A stretch of 64,000 bases of DNA from Rhizobium sp. SL86 (GTDB lineage Bacteria; Pseudomonadota; Alphaproteobacteria; Rhizobiales; Rhizobiaceae): the NCBI RefSeq assembly GCF_026672545.1, contig NZ_JAPPRJ010000001.1:744001-808000 (forward strand). The letters run 5' to 3'. The notes beneath the pieces were generated by a model that had not been told where the DNA came from, ran no database searches, and saw nothing but the letters and a program-made list of their open reading frames with translations. The position numbers and the translations under genes were made by a program. This document shows positions 35,024-43,530 of this stretch, in pieces. Positions within the stretch are counted from its first letter, which is position 1, and each line of letters opens with the position of its first letter.

Positions 35024-36685
35024 TTGCTGCTTGCCCGTCCGCAGTCTGGGCGCACGGTGCGCCACGCCATCCGCCCCCTGCTGATCTCGGCTGTCCTTGC
35101 CTCGTCGCTGGCAGCCATGCCGGTGATTGCCGTGGTCTGGATCGCCCTGTCGGGGGGCACGGAAAACCTGCAACACATCCTGCAGACCGTTTTGCCGCGC
35201 GCAACGCTGCGCACGCTTTCCCTGGTTCTTCTGACCGGCCTTGTCAGCTGCCTGTTCGGCATCGTGACTGCATGGCTCGTCACCGCCTTCCGTTTTCCGC
35301 TGCGCCGGCTGCTGTCTGTCGCGCTCGTTTTGCCGCTCGCCATCCCCTCCTACATCGGCGCCTACACCTTCGTGGAGTTTCTCGATTTCACGGGGCCCGT
35401 GCAGAGTTTCTACCGGTCGCTGTTCGGTTTCCAGTCGGCCCGCGACTACTGGTTTCCCGATATCCGCTCGCTTGGCGGCGCGGTTCTCATCATGTCGTCG
35501 GTGCTCTACCCGTATGTCTATCTCGCCTGCCGCTCGAGTTTCCTGATGCAGGGACGCGCCGCAGCAGACGTTGCCCGCACCCTCGGCTCCGGTCCCTTGC
35601 GCACCATGCTGCGCATCCAGCTGCCGATGGCTCGCCCCGCGATCGTCATCGGCCTGACGCTCGTCACGATGGAGACACTGAACGACATCGGCGCGGTCGA
35701 ATATCTCGGCGTCAACACGCTGACCTTCTCGATCTATGATACCTGGCTCAATCGCGGCAGCCTGCCGGGGGCGGCCCAGCTCTCGCTGGTCCTGCTCGCC
35801 TTCGTCGCGGTTCTGATCGCGATCGAGCGGCTGGCCCGGCAACGGCAGCGCTTTTCCGTCAACCGCACCACGGCGCTGGTCAACGACCAGCTGCGCCCGA
35901 AGCTGAACGGCTTGTCCGGCTGGCTGGCCGCCCTGCTCTGCTTCATCCCGGTGGCGATCGGTTTCCTGCTGCCCTTCCTGATGCTGCTGAGTTATGCCTT
36001 GCGCCGGCTGGAACTGCTGGCAGACCCGCGCCTGTCGAAAGCGCTCTGGCACAGCATCACCGTGTCCGGCGCTGCAGCCCTTGCCACCGTCATCTTCGGC
36101 TTCCTGCTCGCCTACACGAACCGGACCGAAAAACGGAAGCTCGCCGGACTGGCCGGGCGCATCGCCTCGCTCGGTTATGGCATGCCGGGAACCGTACTCG
36201 CCATCGGCGTCCTGATGCCGCTTGCAAGCTTCGACAATGCGTTCGACGCGCTGATGCGCAGCCAGTTCGGCGTCTCGACCGGCCTTTTGTTGTCCGGCAC
36301 CGGCTTTGCCATCTTTTATGCCTGCACCGTGCGTTTTCTGACGATGGCCGAGGGAACGGTGGAAGCCGGTTTCCAGAAGCTCTCGCCGCATCTCGACATG
36401 GCCGCCAGAACCCTGGGCCGCAACCGGGCCCAGACGCTATTCGGCGTGCTTCTGCCGAATATGCGGCCCGCCATCCTGACGGCAGCGCTCTTCGTTTTTG
36501 TGGAAAGCATGAAGGAACTGTCGGCCACGATCCTGCTGCGGCCCTTCAACTTCAACACGCTGGCCACCCTGATCTATGAAGATGCCTCGCGGGCACAGAT
36601 CGAAAATGCCTCGATCGCCTCGCTGATCATCGTCCTCGTCGGCCTCATCCCGGTGATCATCGTCTCGCGCTCGCTAGAAAGATGA
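35024..36685 (+). CDS. Iron-type ABC transporter permease, fused two-domain
   Basis: 553 residues with about twelve helices; two permease units in one chain, each with an EAA-type loop (ADVARTLGSGPLRTMLRIQL near residue 182 and DMAARTLGRNRAQTLFGVLL in the second half). This architecture is typical of FbpB/AfuB Fe3+ permeases. Start TTG at 35024, eight bases after AAGGA. It follows cbrA by 42 bases and is followed by a terminator; no ATPase or binding-protein gene is adjacent. The closest iron-binding protein is at 24538. Confidence 0.85.
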   Translation: MLLARPQSGRTVRHAIRPLLISAVLASSLAAMPVIAVVWIALSGGTENLQHILQTVLPRATLRTLSLVLLTGLVSCLFGIVTAWLVTAFRFPLRRLLSVALVLPLAIPSYIGAYTFVEFLDFTGPVQSFYRSLFGFQSARDYWFPDIRSLGGAVLIMSSVLYPYVYLACRSSFLMQGRAAADVARTLGSGPLRTMLRIQLPMARPAIVIGLTLVTMETLNDIGAVEYLGVNTLTFSIYDTWLNRGSLPGAAQLSLVLLAFVAVLIAIERLARQRQRFSVNRTTALVNDQLRPKLNGLSGWLAALLCFIPVAIGFLLPFLMLLSYALRRLELLADPRLSKALWHSITVSGAAALATVIFGFLLAYTNRTEKRKLAGLAGRIASLGYGMPGTVLAIGVLMPLASFDNAFDALMRSQFGVSTGLLLSGTGFAIFYACTVRFLTMAEGTVEAGFQKLSPHLDMAARTLGRNRAQTLFGVLLPNMRPAILTAALFVFVESMKELSATILLRPFNFNTLATLIYEDASRAQIENASIASLIIVLVGLIPVIIVSRSLER

Positions 36686-36710
36686 GGCAGGCACAGCTGT
36701 GCAAAAAAGA

Positions 36711-36732
36711 AGGCAGCCGAAGCTGCCTGTAA
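36711..36732 (+). terminator. Weak terminator after the iron-type permease
   Basis: AGGCAGC (36711-36717) pairs with GCTGCCT (36722-36728), loop CGAA, followed by GTAATTT. Confidence 0.6.
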
Positions 36733-37094
36733 TTTATGCTGATAGATTTGCCGGATGGGGTCCGTGAAACACGGGTATTGTCACCCGTTTGTCTCGCCGA
36801 CATCGTCCGGTGTTCGCCTTAAGAATGCGTTAAAAAGCGACACCATGTTATACTGGGATGCACTTTGCGTACGATAGACGACCCAATGCCTCGTATTGGC
36901 ACAGAACGTCGATACTTCTGACGATCTTGGGACATCGACCGCCGCCAACCGTCTTTCTTCCGCCACGTTGGTGCGTGACGGGGCATCTGTTCGACAGGTT
37001 CCGGCGCGAATTGCATGCGCATGGCAATTCCGTTAACGAAGCCAGGGACGCGCAGCCTGCGCAGCCAAGACCGAAAGATGACAACTCACACGTG
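36733..37094. other. Gene-free region before the AsmA-like gene
   Basis: About 360 bases. An ACGGGT-ATTGTC-ACCCGT hairpin lies at 36771-36788. Short frames on both strands lack ribosome sites and family features, and I call none of them. It probably holds the promoter of the AsmA-like gene. Confidence 0.4.
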
Positions 37095-38903
37095 ATGACG
37101 ATCTACCGACCAGGCAAGACCATCTTGAGGATCGCTCTGATCAGCGGTGGAAGCATCCTGTTGCTGATCCTCTTGTTCCGGCTCGTGGCACCGGTGCTCG
37201 TCTCCACTGCCCTGGTCAGGGAGCGGATGGAAACCGCCGTGGAAGCCTGGCTTGGCCATGACGTGATCATTCGGGAAAATCCGGACCTCCAGTTCTGGCC
37301 GAGACCGCTCATCACCTTGCGCGACATTACCATCCGCGCCGAAGATCGCGACGACTCCGAGGTTCTCGGTCACATCGCCACTTTGTCCGCACGTTTCAGC
37401 CTTCTCGATGCGCTCTACGGTGTGCCGGTCTTCCGTGATTTCACCCTCACGTCTCCCGACCTGACCGTGCGCATGGGCCAGAACAATCGCGTCAACTGGA
37501 GCAGCAGCGGCCTGCTTGGCAAAGCGCTCCGCAAGGCCGCAGACGAACAGCCGCTCGATCCTGAGGAAAAAGCGACGGTGATCGGCGACGTCACGATCGC
37601 AGGGGGGCGTCTGCGTCTCGAGGATCCGCAAGGCCGGGCGCTGGTGATGGAGAACATCAGCGGCATGATGGTCTGGCCTCAGTTGGGTTCGGCGGCGCAA
37701 TTGCGTCTGAACACCGACATTCGCGGCCAGTCGTTTGCGCTCACTTTCTCCTCGCCGCAGCCGCTGCAACTGCTGGGCGGACGCAATGCATCTTTGAGCG
37801 CGAGCATCACCTCGACGCTTGTCACCGGCACCTTCTCCGGCATGGCGAACCTTGCGAATTACGCGTTTTTCTCCGGTGATCTTCAACTGAGCGTGCCGGA
37901 CGTCAACGGGCTCGCCCGCTGGGCCGAGTTTCCGGTTCATACGGCCGACCGCCTCAAGGATCTGTCGCTCTCCGCACAGCTTGCCACCATGGGAACCGTG
38001 CTGCGGTTCGACAAGCTTCAGGTGAAGGCCAATGGCACGCAGGGCCACGGCGTGATGGATCTGATGGCGGCAACCGAAGACCGTCCCCGGCGGGTGACCG
38101 GCACGCTTGCCTTCGACAATCTCGATTTGTGGGCGCTCGTCTCGGCTCTGTCTGCCGATCAACGTGATCCCGATGACACCAGGGCCGGACACGACCCGAT
38201 CGCGGAACGGCACCTTGGTTTCGACGTCCGGTTTTCCGCCAGCGAGGCCTCCTTCGGACCGCTTGCGCTGACCAATGTTGCCGTCAGCGTGCTCGCAGAT
38301 CCGAAACGAAGCCAGGTCGAGATCCTCGACAGCGACCTCTTGACCGGTTCGCTGACCGCGCAGTTGCAGATGCAGCAACAGGCACCCCGGACAAAGGCGC
38401 GGCTTTCGATCCGTGGCGTCAATTTCGCGACCCTGGCCAGCCAAATGGCCTTGAAGGGACCGACGATCAATGCGCCGGCTTCGCTTGATCTCAGCTTTGC
38501 GACAGAGGGTGCGATCACCGATGCGCCCGGCAACGACCTATCGGGAACCCTCAAGGTGACGGCCCAAGCGGGCGACGTCGAAGGCCTGTCGCTGTCGGAG
38601 ATCCGCGCGCTTGCGGCCAAAGGCACCTATTTCTCGCTGGACCAGGCCCGCAACGGATCAACGACATTCGAGACCCTCGAACTCGTTGCGAAGATTGCGG
38701 CAGGCAATGCCGAAATCCAGACCGGCCGGCTTGCCAACCAGAACCTGTCTCTCTCCGTATCCGGTGTCGTGCCCTACCTCACGCAAAGCCTCGCCCTGTC
38801 GGCGGCGGTGGACGACAAGAGCGGCAGTCAGCCGCCGGTCAATCTTTTCGTTGGTGGCGCCTGGCCGAACCCCGTCATCTGGCCGGTCACGTCGGAGCGG
38901 TAA
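37095..38903 (+). CDS. AsmA-like inner-membrane-anchored protein
   Basis: 602 residues from the ATG at 37095 (GTG at 37092 also possible; upstream frame to 36858 is not protein-like). One N-terminal helix (ILRIALISGGSILLLILLFR) anchors a large periplasmic domain with AsmA-type beta repeats (PDLQFWPRPLITLRDITIRA, then LSLSAQLATMGTVLRFDKLQ). AsmA-like proteins help move phospholipids or assemble the outer membrane. The start lacks a strong ribosome site. It precedes a DUF378 gene that has its own stress-type promoter. Confidence 0.8.
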   Translation: MTIYRPGKTILRIALISGGSILLLILLFRLVAPVLVSTALVRERMETAVEAWLGHDVIIRENPDLQFWPRPLITLRDITIRAEDRDDSEVLGHIATLSARFSLLDALYGVPVFRDFTLTSPDLTVRMGQNNRVNWSSSGLLGKALRKAADEQPLDPEEKATVIGDVTIAGGRLRLEDPQGRALVMENISGMMVWPQLGSAAQLRLNTDIRGQSFALTFSSPQPLQLLGGRNASLSASITSTLVTGTFSGMANLANYAFFSGDLQLSVPDVNGLARWAEFPVHTADRLKDLSLSAQLATMGTVLRFDKLQVKANGTQGHGVMDLMAATEDRPRRVTGTLAFDNLDLWALVSALSADQRDPDDTRAGHDPIAERHLGFDVRFSASEASFGPLALTNVAVSVLADPKRSQVEILDSDLLTGSLTAQLQMQQQAPRTKARLSIRGVNFATLASQMALKGPTINAPASLDLSFATEGAITDAPGNDLSGTLKVTAQAGDVEGLSLSEIRALAAKGTYFSLDQARNGSTTFETLELVAKIAAGNAEIQTGRLANQNLSLSVSGVVPYLTQSLALSAAVDDKSGSQPPVNLFVGGAWPNPVIWPVTSER

Positions 38904-38928
38904 TCTGCGATATGTTCACCGCCAAGGC

Positions 38929-38953
38929 GGAACAATGTGGGCATGTGCCTGTT
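38929..38953 (+). promoter_or_regulatory. EcfG-type promoter for the DUF378 gene
   Basis: GGAAC (38929-38933), 16 bases, TGTT (38950-38953), 34 bases before the ATG. Confidence 0.6.
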
Positions 38954-38986
38954 GGACTGACAGCCAACCAGGATAGGAGACCCGGC

Positions 38987-39223
38987 ATGCGCGCATTGAA
39001 CATCATCACACTTCTTCTCATCATTGTCGGCGGCTTGAATTGGCTGCTGGTCGGCATTGCCGATTTCGACCTTGTCGCAGCGATCTTCGGCGGTCAGGAC
39101 ACTGCCCTGGCAACCATCGTCTACGTACTCGTCGGTCTGTCGGCCCTGTGGCAGCTGGTACCGTTCAGCCGCAGCATGTCGGTTGGCGAAACGGCAGCGC
39201 AGTCCAATATCGGCCACCGTTGA
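38987..39223 (+). CDS. DUF378 two-helix membrane protein
   Basis: 78 residues from the ATG at 38987 with TAGGAG seven bases upstream. Two hydrophobic helices with the family signature LNIITLLLIIVGGLNWLLVG and YVLVGLSALWQL identify DUF378. Function unknown; members recur in stress-induced rhizobial gene sets, which fits the GGAAC-type promoter. It converges on potI. Confidence 0.88.
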   Translation: MRALNIITLLLIIVGGLNWLLVGIADFDLVAAIFGGQDTALATIVYVLVGLSALWQLVPFSRSMSVGETAAQSNIGHR

Positions 39224-39246
39224 TCATAACCGTCGCCTGAATCCGG

Positions 39247-39276
39247 AAGCCGGTGCGCCCGCAAGCGTGCCGGCTT
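39247..39276. terminator. Hairpin between DUF378 gene and potI
   Basis: AAGCCGG (39247-39253) pairs with CCGGCTT (39270-39276). It sits between convergent genes and could end both transcripts, but has no long T-run. Confidence 0.5.
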
Positions 39277-39288
39277 TCGCCTGTCCGG

Positions 39289-40107
39289 TCACCCCGCTGC
39301 CCGCACCGCCTGATGTTCGTCCAGGATGCGGCGGGTTTCGGCCCGCTTTGTCGAAATGGATGTGAAGATCACACCGATCGTGACAAGCCCGATCAGGATC
39401 GTGCAGATGGCATTGATTTCCGGGGTCACCCCGAGGCGGACCTGCGAATAAATCTTGATGGGCAGGGTCGTCGCACCCGGCCCGGTGGTGAAGCTTGCAA
39501 TCACCAGATCGTCGAGCGACAGCGTGAAGGCCAGCATCCAGCCTGAGATGATGGCCGGCAGGATCAGCGGCAAAGTGATCTTGAAGAACGTCTTGACCGG
39601 TGGGCAACCGAGATCGAGCGCCGCCTCCTCCAGGCTCCGGTCGAAGGTGACGAGCCGCGATTGCACGATGATCGCGACGTAACACATGGTGAAGGTGGTG
39701 TGTGCGATGGTGACGGTCCAGAAGCCGCGTTCGACGTTCATCGCCACGAACAGCAGAAGCAGCGACAGACCGGTGATGACTTCCGGCATCACCAACGGCG
39801 CGTAGATCATGCCGGTAAAGGCCATGCGTCCCGGAAACCGCGGGTAACGGGTGAGCGCCAAGGCCGCCAGCGTTCCGAGCACGGTACCGATCGTGGCACT
39901 CAGCACACCGACGCGGGCCGTCACCCAGGCGGCATCCATCAACCCCTCGTTCGACCACATCACCCGGTACCACTCGAGCGAAAAACCGCCCCAGACCGTG
40001 ACGAGTTTCGAAGCGTTGAACGAATAGATGATCAGGATCAGGATCGGGATGTAGAGAAAGGCGAAGCAGAGCGTCAGGACCGTGCTGTCGAAGCGGGAAG
40101 CTTTCAT
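39289..40107 (-). CDS. potI: Putrescine ABC transporter permease
   Basis: 272 residues from the ATG at 40107, eight bases after GAGG; a GTG at 40116 overlapping the potH stop is the alternative. Six predicted helices and the EAA loop EAALDLGCPPVKTFFKITLP. It pairs with PotH to form the channel. Last gene of the potFGHI operon. Confidence 0.9.
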   Translation of the reverse strand: MKASRFDSTVLTLCFAFLYIPILILIIYSFNASKLVTVWGGFSLEWYRVMWSNEGLMDAAWVTARVGVLSATIGTVLGTLAALALTRYPRFPGRMAFTGMIYAPLVMPEVITGLSLLLLFVAMNVERGFWTVTIAHTTFTMCYVAIIVQSRLVTFDRSLEEAALDLGCPPVKTFFKITLPLILPAIISGWMLAFTLSLDDLVIASFTTGPGATTLPIKIYSQVRLGVTPEINAICTILIGLVTIGVIFTSISTKRAETRRILDEHQAVRAAG

Positions 40108-40112
40108 GGCGA

Positions 40113-41021
40113 TCACCTCACCTTCTGCTGCTGGTTCTGGAAGATGACAATCGGCACGACCAGCGCCAGAAGCAGGAGCACGGCGACGGCGGAGGCCAGA
40201 GGCCAGTCACGATTGCCGAAAAATTCCGTCCAGAGCGTCTTACCGATCATCAGGGTTTCGGCCCCGCCGAGAAGATCCGGGATAACGAACTCACCGGTGA
40301 TCGGGATGAAGCAGATCATCGATCCGGCAATCACACCCGGCAACGACAGCGGAAAGGTGATCTTCCAGAAGGCCTTCCAGGGCGGGCAGCCGAGATCGCT
40401 CGCTGCCTCCAGCAGCGTGTTGTCCATCTTTTCCAGCGCCGAATAGAGCGGCAGCACCATGAAGGGCAGATAGGAATAGACGATGCCGATGAAGACCGCA
40501 TAGTCGGTGCGGAAGATCTGCACCTGCTGGTCGGGACCGAACAGACCGATGCTCTGCAAGAGGAGCGTCAGCAGTCCTTCCGGCTTCAGGATGCCGATCC
40601 AGGCATAGACGCGGATCAGGAACGAGGTCCAGAAGGGCAGGATGACCATCATCAGCAAAGTCGGCCGAATCGTCGACGGGGCACGCGCCATGGCAAGCGC
40701 CATCGGATAACCGATCAGCAGCAGCAGGCCGGTGGAAATCAACGCCATGCGCAGCGATGAAAGGTAGGCGTTGATATAAAGCGGGTCTTCCGTCAGGAAG
40801 AGATAGTTCTCGACATCCAGCTGCGAGAGAAAATCGCCAATCGCGCCAAACCCTTCGAAGGTCGGCGTGTAGGGCGGCATGGCGATGGCCGTATCCGACA
40901 GCGAAATCTTGAAGATGATCAGGAAGGGCGCGGTAAAAAAGACCAGCAACCAAAGATAGGGCACACCGACCACGAGCCAGCGCCAGGGATTGTTTTGCGA
41001 GGTGGCTCCGGTCTCTGCCAT
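40113..41021 (-). CDS. potH: Putrescine ABC transporter permease
   Basis: 302 residues, six predicted helices after a short cytoplasmic N-terminus (NNPWRWLVVGVPYLWLLVFF), EAA loop EAASDLGCPPWKAFWKITFP. Ten bases after potG. Confidence 0.9.
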   Translation of the reverse strand: MAETGATSQNNPWRWLVVGVPYLWLLVFFTAPFLIIFKISLSDTAIAMPPYTPTFEGFGAIGDFLSQLDVENYLFLTEDPLYINAYLSSLRMALISTGLLLLIGYPMALAMARAPSTIRPTLLMMVILPFWTSFLIRVYAWIGILKPEGLLTLLLQSIGLFGPDQQVQIFRTDYAVFIGIVYSYLPFMVLPLYSALEKMDNTLLEAASDLGCPPWKAFWKITFPLSLPGVIAGSMICFIPITGEFVIPDLLGGAETLMIGKTLWTEFFGNRDWPLASAVAVLLLLALVVPIVIFQNQQQKVR

Positions 41022-41031
41022 CGTCCGCCCC

Positions 41032-42198
41032 CTATCGTGTCAGCACAAGGCCGCCGTCGAGCGGCCAGCTCAACCAGACCATGTCGCCGAAGGTGATCGG
41101 CCGATCGACGAGACGCGAGACATTCGCCTGCGCGGCGCGGATCGTGCGTCCATCCTCCAGCCGGACGAGGAAAACCGAGAAATCCCCCAGATAACCGATG
41201 TCCCAAACCTCGCCATGCGCGAGGTTGCTGCCGGTTTCCGGCGGCTGATCGAGCGAGATGCGCACTTTTTCCGGGCGGATGGCAAAGGCCACCCTGTCGC
41301 CCACGACGGCCGCGCATTCCTGCTCGACAGCGATCTTCAGGCCGTCACTCTCCAGATGCACCACGGGTGGATGGCCGGGATGCACGCATTCGCCGGCATT
41401 TTCCACCAGCGCGCATTCCAGGATGTTGATATCGCCGATGAACTCCGCCACGTAGCGGCTGTTCGGCGCCTCGTAGATTTCCGCCGGCGTTGCCACCTGC
41501 ACGACAATACCCTTGTCCATCACGGCAATGCGGTCCGACACCGTCATGGCCTCTTCCTGGTCGTGCGTGACGATGAGGAAGGTGAGGCCCAGCGTGTGCT
41601 GGATGTCCATCAGCTCAAACTGGGTCTCTTCGCGCAGCTTGCGATCCAGCGCGCCCAGCGGTTCGTCGAGCAGCAGCACCTTGGGGCGCTTGGCGAGCGA
41701 CCGGGCGAGCGCCACGCGCTGACGCTGACCGCCGGACAGTTGCGCAGGCTTGCGCTTGGCGAAATTCTCGAGTTTCACCAGCCGCAGCATTTCCTCGACG
41801 CGCGCCTGGATATCGGCCTTGGGCAGGCCGTCCTGCTCCAGACCGAAGGCGATGTTCTTTTCCACCGTCATGTGCGGGAAAAGCGCGTAGCTCTGGAACA
41901 TCATGTTGGTCGGGCGCTTGTAGGGCGGCGTGCCCGAAAGATCCTTGCCCTGCAGCAGGATGCGGCCCTCGGTCGGCTCTTCGAAGCCGGCCAGCATGCG
42001 CATCAGCGTGGTCTTGCCGCAGCCCGAGGGCCCAAGAAGCGAAAAGAATTCCCGCTCGTAGATGTCGAGCGTCAGATTGTCGACGGCGACGAAATCGCCG
42101 TACCGCTTGGTGATGTTCTCGAACCGGATGAAGGGCGTGGCCGCGGGATCTGTCCAAGGCGAAAACTTGCGTTTCACCGGTCCCAAAGATTTCGCCAT
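41032..42198 (-). CDS. potG: Putrescine ABC transporter ATP-binding protein
   Basis: 388 residues with Walker A GPSGCGKTT, signature LSGGQRQR, Walker B VLLLDEPLGALD and the His switch IVTHDQEEAM, followed by a TOBE domain. N-terminal extension of about 20 residues is typical of PotG. Powers uptake of putrescine or a related polyamine. Confidence 0.93.
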   Translation of the reverse strand: MAKSLGPVKRKFSPWTDPAATPFIRFENITKRYGDFVAVDNLTLDIYEREFFSLLGPSGCGKTTLMRMLAGFEEPTEGRILLQGKDLSGTPPYKRPTNMMFQSYALFPHMTVEKNIAFGLEQDGLPKADIQARVEEMLRLVKLENFAKRKPAQLSGGQRQRVALARSLAKRPKVLLLDEPLGALDRKLREETQFELMDIQHTLGLTFLIVTHDQEEAMTVSDRIAVMDKGIVVQVATPAEIYEAPNSRYVAEFIGDINILECALVENAGECVHPGHPPVVHLESDGLKIAVEQECAAVVGDRVAFAIRPEKVRISLDQPPETGSNLAHGEVWDIGYLGDFSVFLVRLEDGRTIRAAQANVSRLVDRPITFGDMVWLSWPLDGGLVLTR

Positions 42199-42238
42199 GC
42201 GCGCCCCCGCTCCGTTACAACCGATCCGTCATTCAGGA

Positions 42239-42268
42239 TGCCGGCGGATAGAACATCCACCGCCGGCA
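42239..42268 (-). other. Stem-loop between potF and potG
   Basis: TGCCGGCGG (42239-42247) pairs perfectly with CCGCCGGCA (42260-42268), loop of 12. No T-run. It probably protects the potF message or limits read-through into potG. Confidence 0.65.
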
Positions 42269-42290
42269 CTGTTTGGCATGCACGTCCGGC

Positions 42291-43385
42291 TTACTGGCCG
42301 GTCTTGATGGCCGTCCATTCCCGGTTGATCACACGCTGAGCACGCGGGTCGTAGGGCGAAATGGTGAAGAGCTTGGCGAGTGTCGCTTCGTTCGGATAGA
42401 CCGACGGGTTCTTCAGCACGGATTCTTCGATGAACTTCTGGGAGGCCAGGTTGCCGTTGGCATACTGGACATAGTTCGACGCCTTGGCGATCACTTCCGG
42501 CTTCATCAGGAAGTTGATGAAGGCATGGGCTTCCGCGACATTCTTGGCATCCGCGGGGATGGCCAGATTGTCGAACCACATATAGGTGCCTTCCTTCGGA
42601 ATGACGTAGTCGACCTTCACACCGTTCTTGGCCTCTTCGGCCCGCGCTTTCGCCTGCAGGATATCGCCCGACCAGCCGATGGTGATGCAGGTGTCGCCGT
42701 TGGCCAGTTCATCGATATAGGCCGACGAGTTGAACGTCTTCACGTTCGGGCGGATCTTCTTGTAGACTTCGCCGCCCGCTTCCAGATCGGCCGCCACCTT
42801 GCTGTCGGGGTCCTTGCCGATGTAATTCATCGCAATCGCAAAGGTCTCGTCGGATGCGTCGAGAATGTTGATGCCGCAGGACTTCAGCTTCGCCGCATTT
42901 TCCGGCTTGAAGAGAATGTCCCAGCTGTCGACCGGGATATCCCCGAGAGCCGCCTTCACCTTGTCGACATTGTAACCGATGCCGGTCGTGCCCCACATGT
43001 AGTTCACGGCGTATTCATTGCCGGGATCGTATTTCGCCAGCCGTTCGCTGACGAGCGGCCACATGTTGCTGAGGTTCGGCAGCTTGGATTTGTCGAGCTT
43101 CTGGAATACGCCGGCCTTGATCTGGCGCGCCAGGAATGGACCGGTCGGGACGACGACATCGTAACCGGAGCCGCCGGCCAGAAGTTTGGTTTCCACCAGT
43201 TCATTGCTGTCGAAGACGTCGTAGACGACCTTGATGCCGGTTTCCTTGGTGAAATCCTCCAGCACCGATTCGTCGATATAGTCGGACCAGTTGTAGACAT
43301 GCACGACGCGCTCCTGTGCAAGGGCAGCTGTCGAGGTAAGTGCTGTCGCGGCAAGCGCCAGCATACGGAGCACGGTCTGTTTCAT
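42291..43385 (-). CDS. potF: Putrescine-binding periplasmic protein
   Basis: 364 residues. Signal peptide MKQTVLRMLALAATALTSTA to ALAQ, then the PotD/PotF motif VVHVYNWSDYIDESVLEDFT. ITIGWSGDILQAKARA and TYMWFDNLAIPADAKN match polyamine-pocket segments. First gene of potFGHI. Polyamine uptake fits the two PuuB-like oxidases and glutamine-synthetase-like gene elsewhere in the window. Confidence 0.93.
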   Translation of the reverse strand: MKQTVLRMLALAATALTSTAALAQERVVHVYNWSDYIDESVLEDFTKETGIKVVYDVFDSNELVETKLLAGGSGYDVVVPTGPFLARQIKAGVFQKLDKSKLPNLSNMWPLVSERLAKYDPGNEYAVNYMWGTTGIGYNVDKVKAALGDIPVDSWDILFKPENAAKLKSCGINILDASDETFAIAMNYIGKDPDSKVAADLEAGGEVYKKIRPNVKTFNSSAYIDELANGDTCITIGWSGDILQAKARAEEAKNGVKVDYVIPKEGTYMWFDNLAIPADAKNVAEAHAFINFLMKPEVIAKASNYVQYANGNLASQKFIEESVLKNPSVYPNEATLAKLFTISPYDPRAQRVINREWTAIKTGQ

Positions 43386-43530
43386 GATATTCTCCTGTTC
43401 CCGTTTTTACTTCGGCTGGGCCTGGGCTTGGTGTCTCTCCAGCTCTTGTTTTAAGGGCAGAGTAAGAAGGATTTTTTCGCCCCACAAGCAAAAATGTGTG
43501 GCGCCGCACAAACTTATCGCGCCCCGGCCC

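Noticed and set aside
32933..36391. 1152-residue open frame on the minus strand across cbrA and the iron-type permease
   Set aside because: It is antisense to two clear genes, is rich in His, Gln, Arg and Gly as expected from reading high-GC codons backwards, and matches no family. A pure codon-bias shadow.
36691..36708. GCACAGCTGTGC palindrome followed by six A, as a second LacI operator
   Set aside because: It lies just after the permease stop, next to a terminator hairpin, and no gene starts near it; more likely part of 3' end structure.
36781..37022. Short minus-strand frames before the AsmA-like gene
   Set aside because: No ribosome site, no hydrophobic or domain pattern, and codon use unlike the neighbours.
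43380..43410. GGAAC upstream of potF as another EcfG-type promoter
   Set aside because: It overlaps the ribosome-site region of potF, too near the start codon to be a -35 element.
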